A stretch of DNA of 5,571 nt from an uncultured Actinomycetes bacterium (GTDB taxonomy: Bacteria > Actinomycetota > Acidimicrobiia > Acidimicrobiales > Ilumatobacteraceae). Positions 5,547 through 5,571 of this stretch are shown one piece after another. A program made the position numbers and the translations under genes. The stretch is taken from assembly GCA_937927625.1 (NCBI GenBank), contig CALBSD010000132.1, positions 1-5,571 on the forward strand. Direction: 5' to 3'. Under the pieces are notes generated by a model. The model searched no databases. It saw only the letters and a list, made by a program, of their open reading frames with translations, and was not told the DNA's origin. Position 1 is the stretch's first letter; each line of letters starts with the position of its first letter.

Positions 5547-5571
5547 GAACCAATTTCTTTCGGCGACGAAG
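5539..5571 (-). CDS. Probable last codons of an upstream gene, cut by window edge
   Basis: On the minus strand one frame reads LRRRKKLVRG and then TAG at 5539-5541. This overlaps the GTG start of the MotB/ExbD-like gene by 8 nt. A strongly basic tail is a common cytoplasmic end of a membrane protein, and an overlapping stop/start is what an operon would show. Ten codons are too few to prove coding, and the frame could equally be chance, with the next gene simply starting further upstream. No function can be assigned. Confidence 0.3.
   Translation of the reverse strand, partial: LRRRKKLVRG

Overview
The window looks like a chromosomal segment of a high-level actinobacterial lineage with moderate GC (by eye near half, not computed). 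Pointers are the Actinobacteria-type NlpC/P60 hydrolase with an N-terminal coiled coil, the acyl-CoA-dehydrogenase-associated type of phosphotransferase, frequent lack of Shine-Dalgarno sequences, and TTG/GTG start candidates. My best guess is a freshwater or marine Acidimicrobiia-like organism. That is an inference from protein style, not a demonstrated placement. No RNA genes, insertion sequences, CRISPR arrays, attachment sites or origins were seen.

Left half (1-3156, all minus strand): guaA (GMP synthase) is followed downstream by a secreted NlpC/P60 peptidoglycan endopeptidase. After it, 21 nt past its stop and in the same frame, comes the 5' part of an APH/choline-kinase-fold phosphotransferase that runs off the left edge. 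The order guaA, hydrolase, phosphotransferase is co-directional with gaps of 62-98 nt (depending on the hydrolase start) and 21 nt.

Middle (3195-4490, plus strand): divergent from guaA across only 38 nt lies a small secreted or membrane-anchored protein with a Cys-x8-Cys-Gly motif and one C-terminal transmembrane helix. An EamA-family (DMT) transporter follows immediately and is probably co-transcribed with it.

Right part (4463-5571, minus strand): a compact cluster of membrane-protein genes enters from the right edge. First is the apparent last 10 codons of an unidentified gene. Next is a protein with a MotB/ExbD-like N-terminal helix carrying a buried Asp (motif GWIYAD) and a divergent, possibly OmpA-like extracytoplasmic domain. 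Last is a 177-residue protein with two transmembrane helices, whose excellent Shine-Dalgarno sequence overlaps the stop of the gene before it. Its 3' end overlaps the transporter gene tail-to-tail by 28 nt. This tightly coupled cluster is the least explained and most interesting part of the window. It could be an ion-motive-force-driven (MotAB/ExbBD/ZorAB-like) membrane complex, but no MotA-type partner is visible inside the window.
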